In this document: positions 31,027-33,574 of the stretch, piece after piece | Layout of the letters: every line of letters begins with the position of its first letter | Numbering within the stretch: the first letter of the stretch is position 1 | Source of the DNA: Bacteroidota bacterium | Lineage (GTDB): Bacteria > Bacteroidota > Bacteroidia > JABDFU01 | Reading direction: 5' to 3' | Length of the DNA: 33,574 nucleotides | NCBI GenBank assembly: GCA_016183775.1 | Contig: JACPDY010000113.1 | Span: forward strand, 1 to 33,574 | The notes under the pieces: generated by a model | Database searches by the model: none | Seen by the model: only the letters and a program-made list of their open reading frames with translations | Told to the model about the DNA's origin: nothing | Translations under genes and position numbers: made by a program

Positions 31027-33462
31027 ATGAACTGGCATTTATTACCTCTTGCCGAAATATCTCAGTTGTTAAATACAACACCGTCAGGCATTGATAATTT
31101 AACTGCCTCGCAGCGGTTGGTTGAGCACGGTAAAAATCAGATCACTGACAAAAAAAAGAAAACCGTTTTTCAGATGCTGCTGCATCAGTTAATGGATTTC
31201 ATGATTCTCATCCTTATTTCAGCGGCAGTTATATCGGGCATTTTAGGAGATATGACAGACACTATAATTATTCTTGCCATCATTATTCTGAATGCAGCTG
31301 TTGGAATAATACAAGAGTATCGTGCCGAAAAAGCAATAGAGGCACTAAAGCAATTGGCAGCCACCAACGCCCGTATTCTGCGTGAAGGAAAAGCTGCTGA
31401 TGTTCCTGCTTCTGATTTAGTGCCCGGAGATGTGGTGATACTTGAAGCCGGAAATATTATTCCTGCTGATATACGATTTTTTGAAACGCATCAAATTAAA
31501 GTAGATGAATCAGCGCTCACAGGCGAATCGCATAATGTAGAAAAAGACTCCAATGAATTGCCCGAAGGAGATTACCCGCTCGGTGACAGAATAAACATGG
31601 GCTTTAAGGGAACATTTATTACAAATGGCCGTGCGCTTGCCTATGTGGCCGCAACAGGTATGGGCACTGAACTTGGGCGGATCGCAAAAATGATTCAAAC
31701 CGATGAAACATCAACACCACTGCAAAAAAGATTAGCTACATTTGGAAAACGCTTGTCAGTAGGAATATTGATTATTTGCACGGTAATATTTCTTATTGGC
31801 TGGATGAGAGGCGAAGAAATATTAACCATGTTGTTAACTTCCATTTCGCTTGCAGTTGCAGCCATACCGGAAGCATTACCTGCATTGGTAACCATAGCGC
31901 TTGCGTTTGGTGCAAAACGATTAGTGAAAAGCAATGCACTTATCCGTAAACTACCTGCTGTCGAAACCCTTGGCTCTGTTACTTACATTTGCTCCGATAA
32001 AACCGGCACGCTTACACTCAATAAAATGACGGTGCAGGAAATTTATGAAGCAGAAATTGACAACTCCAATGTTGTGTTTTCAGATAGCCATCCTTTACTC
32101 ACTGCAATGGCATTAAACAACGATGTTTCAAAAGACAATGACGGAAAATGGCTAGGCGATTCAACAGAAGTTGCCCTGGTTCAATATGCTTTCGATAATA
32201 ATTCAGAGAGAAGCGATTTGGAAACAAAGTTTCCAAGAATTGCAGAATTGCCCTTTGATTCCACAAGGAAGTGCATGACCACATTGCATGAAACTAAAAA
32301 TGGAATCATTGCGATAACAAAAGGTGCAGTGGATGTATTACTCGGAAAACTGAATAATGAACAACAATCACTTATTATTGAATTTGAACGCAAAGTAAAT
32401 GAGATGGCTGAAAAAGGTTATCGGGTTTTAGGATATGCAATTAAAATGCTGCCGGCTTTGCCGGAGAAGATAAATACTGATGAAATAGAAACATCATTAA
32501 CACTTATTGGCTTTGCCGGAATGATCGATCCTCCGCGTGAAGAAGCAAAACAAGCAGTAGCGGAATGTAAACAAGCAGGAATTATTCCTGTGATGATAAC
32601 AGGCGACCATAAACTCACCGCCAAAGCCATTGCAAAACAATTAGGAATAATTTCCTCTGAAGAAGACATCGTATTAAACGGTTCCGAACTTGCCAAATTA
32701 ACACTTGATGAGTTTGAAAAAATTGTAGAAAGAGTGCGTGTGTATGCTCGGGTAAATCCTGAACAAAAACTAAAGATCATACGTGCCTTACAAGACAAGC
32801 ATCACTTTGTAGCTATGACGGGCGATGGTGTGAATGACGCACCCGCGCTAAAAAATGCCGATATCGGTATTGCAATGGGTATCAACGGAACCGAAGTATC
32901 CAAGGAGGTATCACACATGATTTTGCTTGATGATAATTTTGCAACAATTGTTATTGCCGTAAAACACGGGCGAAGAATTTTTGATAATATTTTAAAATTC
33001 ATCAAATACATTATGACCGGAAATTCAGGGGAAATATGGGCAATTTTTCTTGCCCCATTCTTCGGTCTGCCAATTCCGTTGTTGGCAATACATATTCTGT
33101 GGATTAATCTTGTAACTGATGGATTACCGGGCTTAGCACTTGCTTCTGAGCCGTCAGATGCCAACATTATGAAACGAAAGCCAAGAAATCCAAAGCAAAA
33201 TATTTTTGCAGGAGGCATGGCATTGCACATTTTATGGGTAGGATTTTTAATGGGCGTAGTAACCATTGGAATGCAGGCTTATGCAATACAAAGTGAAAAT
33301 TCACATTGGCAAACAATGGCTTTTTCTGTGCTTTGCTTCAGCCAGCTGGGACATGTAATGGCAATTCGTTCAGAGGGAGTATCCATTTTTAAAATAGGCG
33401 TGTTTTCTAATAAGCCATTATTAGGGGCATTATTTCACCCGAGTTTGACACTTGATTTTTAA
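31027..33462 (+). CDS. Type II Ca2+-ATPase, C-terminally truncated
   Basis: An 811-residue P-type ATPase of the SERCA/PMCA-like group. Domain order: actuator with LTGESHNVE (about 164-172), TM4 motif IPEALPALVT (about 280-289), phosphorylation site CSDKTGTLTLNKM (Asp324), hinge TGDGVNDAPALKNADIGIAM (from about 598), TM5 NSGEIWAIFLAPFFGLPIPL and TM6 ILWINLVTDGLPGLALA. The retained Glu, Asn and Asp of TM4-TM6 fit Ca2+ site II. TM8 carries Gln, not Glu, suggesting a one-ion pump. Homologues run to about 870-900 residues. Here the protein breaks off at ALF (residue ~803), inside TM9, followed by the eight foreign residues HPSLTLDF and a stop. TM9 and TM10 are lost. The gene may still make protein, but normal function is doubtful. 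Last gene of the cluster. Confidence 0.88.
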   Translation: MNWHLLPLAEISQLLNTTPSGIDNLTASQRLVEHGKNQITDKKKKTVFQMLLHQLMDFMILILISAAVISGILGDMTDTIIILAIIILNAAVGIIQEYRAEKAIEALKQLAATNARILREGKAADVPASDLVPGDVVILEAGNIIPADIRFFETHQIKVDESALTGESHNVEKDSNELPEGDYPLGDRINMGFKGTFITNGRALAYVAATGMGTELGRIAKMIQTDETSTPLQKRLATFGKRLSVGILIICTVIFLIGWMRGEEILTMLLTSISLAVAAIPEALPALVTIALAFGAKRLVKSNALIRKLPAVETLGSVTYICSDKTGTLTLNKMTVQEIYEAEIDNSNVVFSDSHPLLTAMALNNDVSKDNDGKWLGDSTEVALVQYAFDNNSERSDLETKFPRIAELPFDSTRKCMTTLHETKNGIIAITKGAVDVLLGKLNNEQQSLIIEFERKVNEMAEKGYRVLGYAIKMLPALPEKINTDEIETSLTLIGFAGMIDPPREEAKQAVAECKQAGIIPVMITGDHKLTAKAIAKQLGIISSEEDIVLNGSELAKLTLDEFEKIVERVRVYARVNPEQKLKIIRALQDKHHFVAMTGDGVNDAPALKNADIGIAMGINGTEVSKEVSHMILLDDNFATIVIAVKHGRRIFDNILKFIKYIMTGNSGEIWAIFLAPFFGLPIPLLAIHILWINLVTDGLPGLALASEPSDANIMKRKPRNPKQNIFAGGMALHILWVGFLMGVVTIGMQAYAIQSENSHWQTMAFSVLCFSQLGHVMAIRSEGVSIFKIGVFSNKPLLGALFHPSLTLDF

Positions 33463-33574
33463 CAATTCAGCAATGATGTGGGTTTGCGGGCATGGGGTTA
33501 GGTTTGTGCCACTACATTTTGGGTTCTGTCTTAAGAATTTTGGGCGGGATTTGCATTCCTAAGGTTTTGAAGAG
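33436..33574. mobile_element. Probable end of an insertion sequence
   Basis: Homology of the ATPase gene stops abruptly at 33435, and the sequence after it (CACCCGAGTTTGACACTTG onward) has different composition: G-rich on this strand, with GGGTT repeats. A reading frame on the minus strand ends shortly inside it. An insertion sequence whose 3' end faces the ATPase gene fits both facts. Only ~140 bases are visible, so the other end, the family and any target duplication cannot be determined. Confidence 0.5.
33512..33574 (-). CDS. C-terminal tail of a partial ORF, possibly transposase
   Basis: On the minus strand the window edge enters an open frame that reads LFKTLGMQIPPKILKTEPKM and stops at 33512. 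Twenty residues are too few for a sure assignment. The Lys/Pro-rich ending resembles the last residues of some Bacteroidota DDE transposases, and its position against a broken gene supports that reading. The rest lies outside the window. Confidence 0.35.
   Translation of the reverse strand, partial: LFKTLGMQIPPKILKTEPKM

Noticed and set aside
1-33574. CRISPR arrays, tRNA or rRNA genes, riboswitches
   Set aside because: I looked for evenly spaced direct repeats, tRNA-like CCA/T-loop patterns and known leader motifs, and saw none I could support.

Overview
The window looks like chromosomal DNA of a member of the Bacteroidota. The evidence is the AT-rich composition, promoter-like elements of the TTTG / TAnnTTTG type instead of -35/-10 boxes, weak ribosome binding sites, Bacteroidota-style protein families (split PntA, CzcA fused to an outer-membrane factor, tandem-domain Usp proteins) and a MITE-like element with nested hairpins around 15.7 kb. 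I cannot place it below phylum from the sequence alone.

Layout. (1) 1-1790: a decayed IS1182/IS5-like transposase, broken by an internal deletion and a frameshift. (2) 1791-3402: a secreted protein of unknown function convergent with a family 2 glycosyltransferase. (3) 3502-8067, minus strand: a proton-translocating NAD(P) transhydrogenase in three genes (pntA1, pntA2, pntB), preceded by a dihydrolipoamide-dehydrogenase-like flavoprotein that has lost its redox-active disulfide. (4) 8325-9460, plus strand: an SGNH/GDSL hydrolase and a YkgJ-type cysteine-cluster protein. (5) 9627-15592, minus strand: a heavy-metal RND efflux operon of a small His-rich exported protein, a CzcA pump fused to its TolC-like partner, and a CzcB-like lipoprotein adaptor. 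(6) 15.6-16.8 kb: a scrap zone with a MITE-like inverted-repeat element, a truncated IS200-like (Y1) transposase, the 3' end of a HigA-like antitoxin gene and REP-like hairpins. (7) 16800-33462, plus strand: about 20 closely spaced genes. (8) 33436-33574: probably the end of an insertion sequence that has cut off the last gene.

Region 7 is the most distinctive part. A small unknown protein, a TerB-like protein and a DoxX-like membrane protein lead into five tandem-domain universal stress proteins. Between these sit a VKOR-like thiol oxidoreductase, a coiled-coil lipoprotein, a possible bacterial eRF1-like protein and a protein of unknown family. The last Usp gene overlaps mrpA by ATGA. All seven mrpA-G genes (Na+/H+ antiporter) follow, then a CaCA-type Ca2+/cation exchanger and a type II Ca2+-ATPase. 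Read together, this is a stress-linked cation module: Mrp would set the Na+ and H+ gradients, the exchanger could use them, and the ATPase would pump Ca2+, with ATP-binding Usp proteins made from the same transcript. An FNR/CRP-like palindrome with a plausible -7 element upstream of the TerB-like gene suggests control by a CRP/FNR-family regulator. The functional coupling is inference from gene order, not something the sequence proves.
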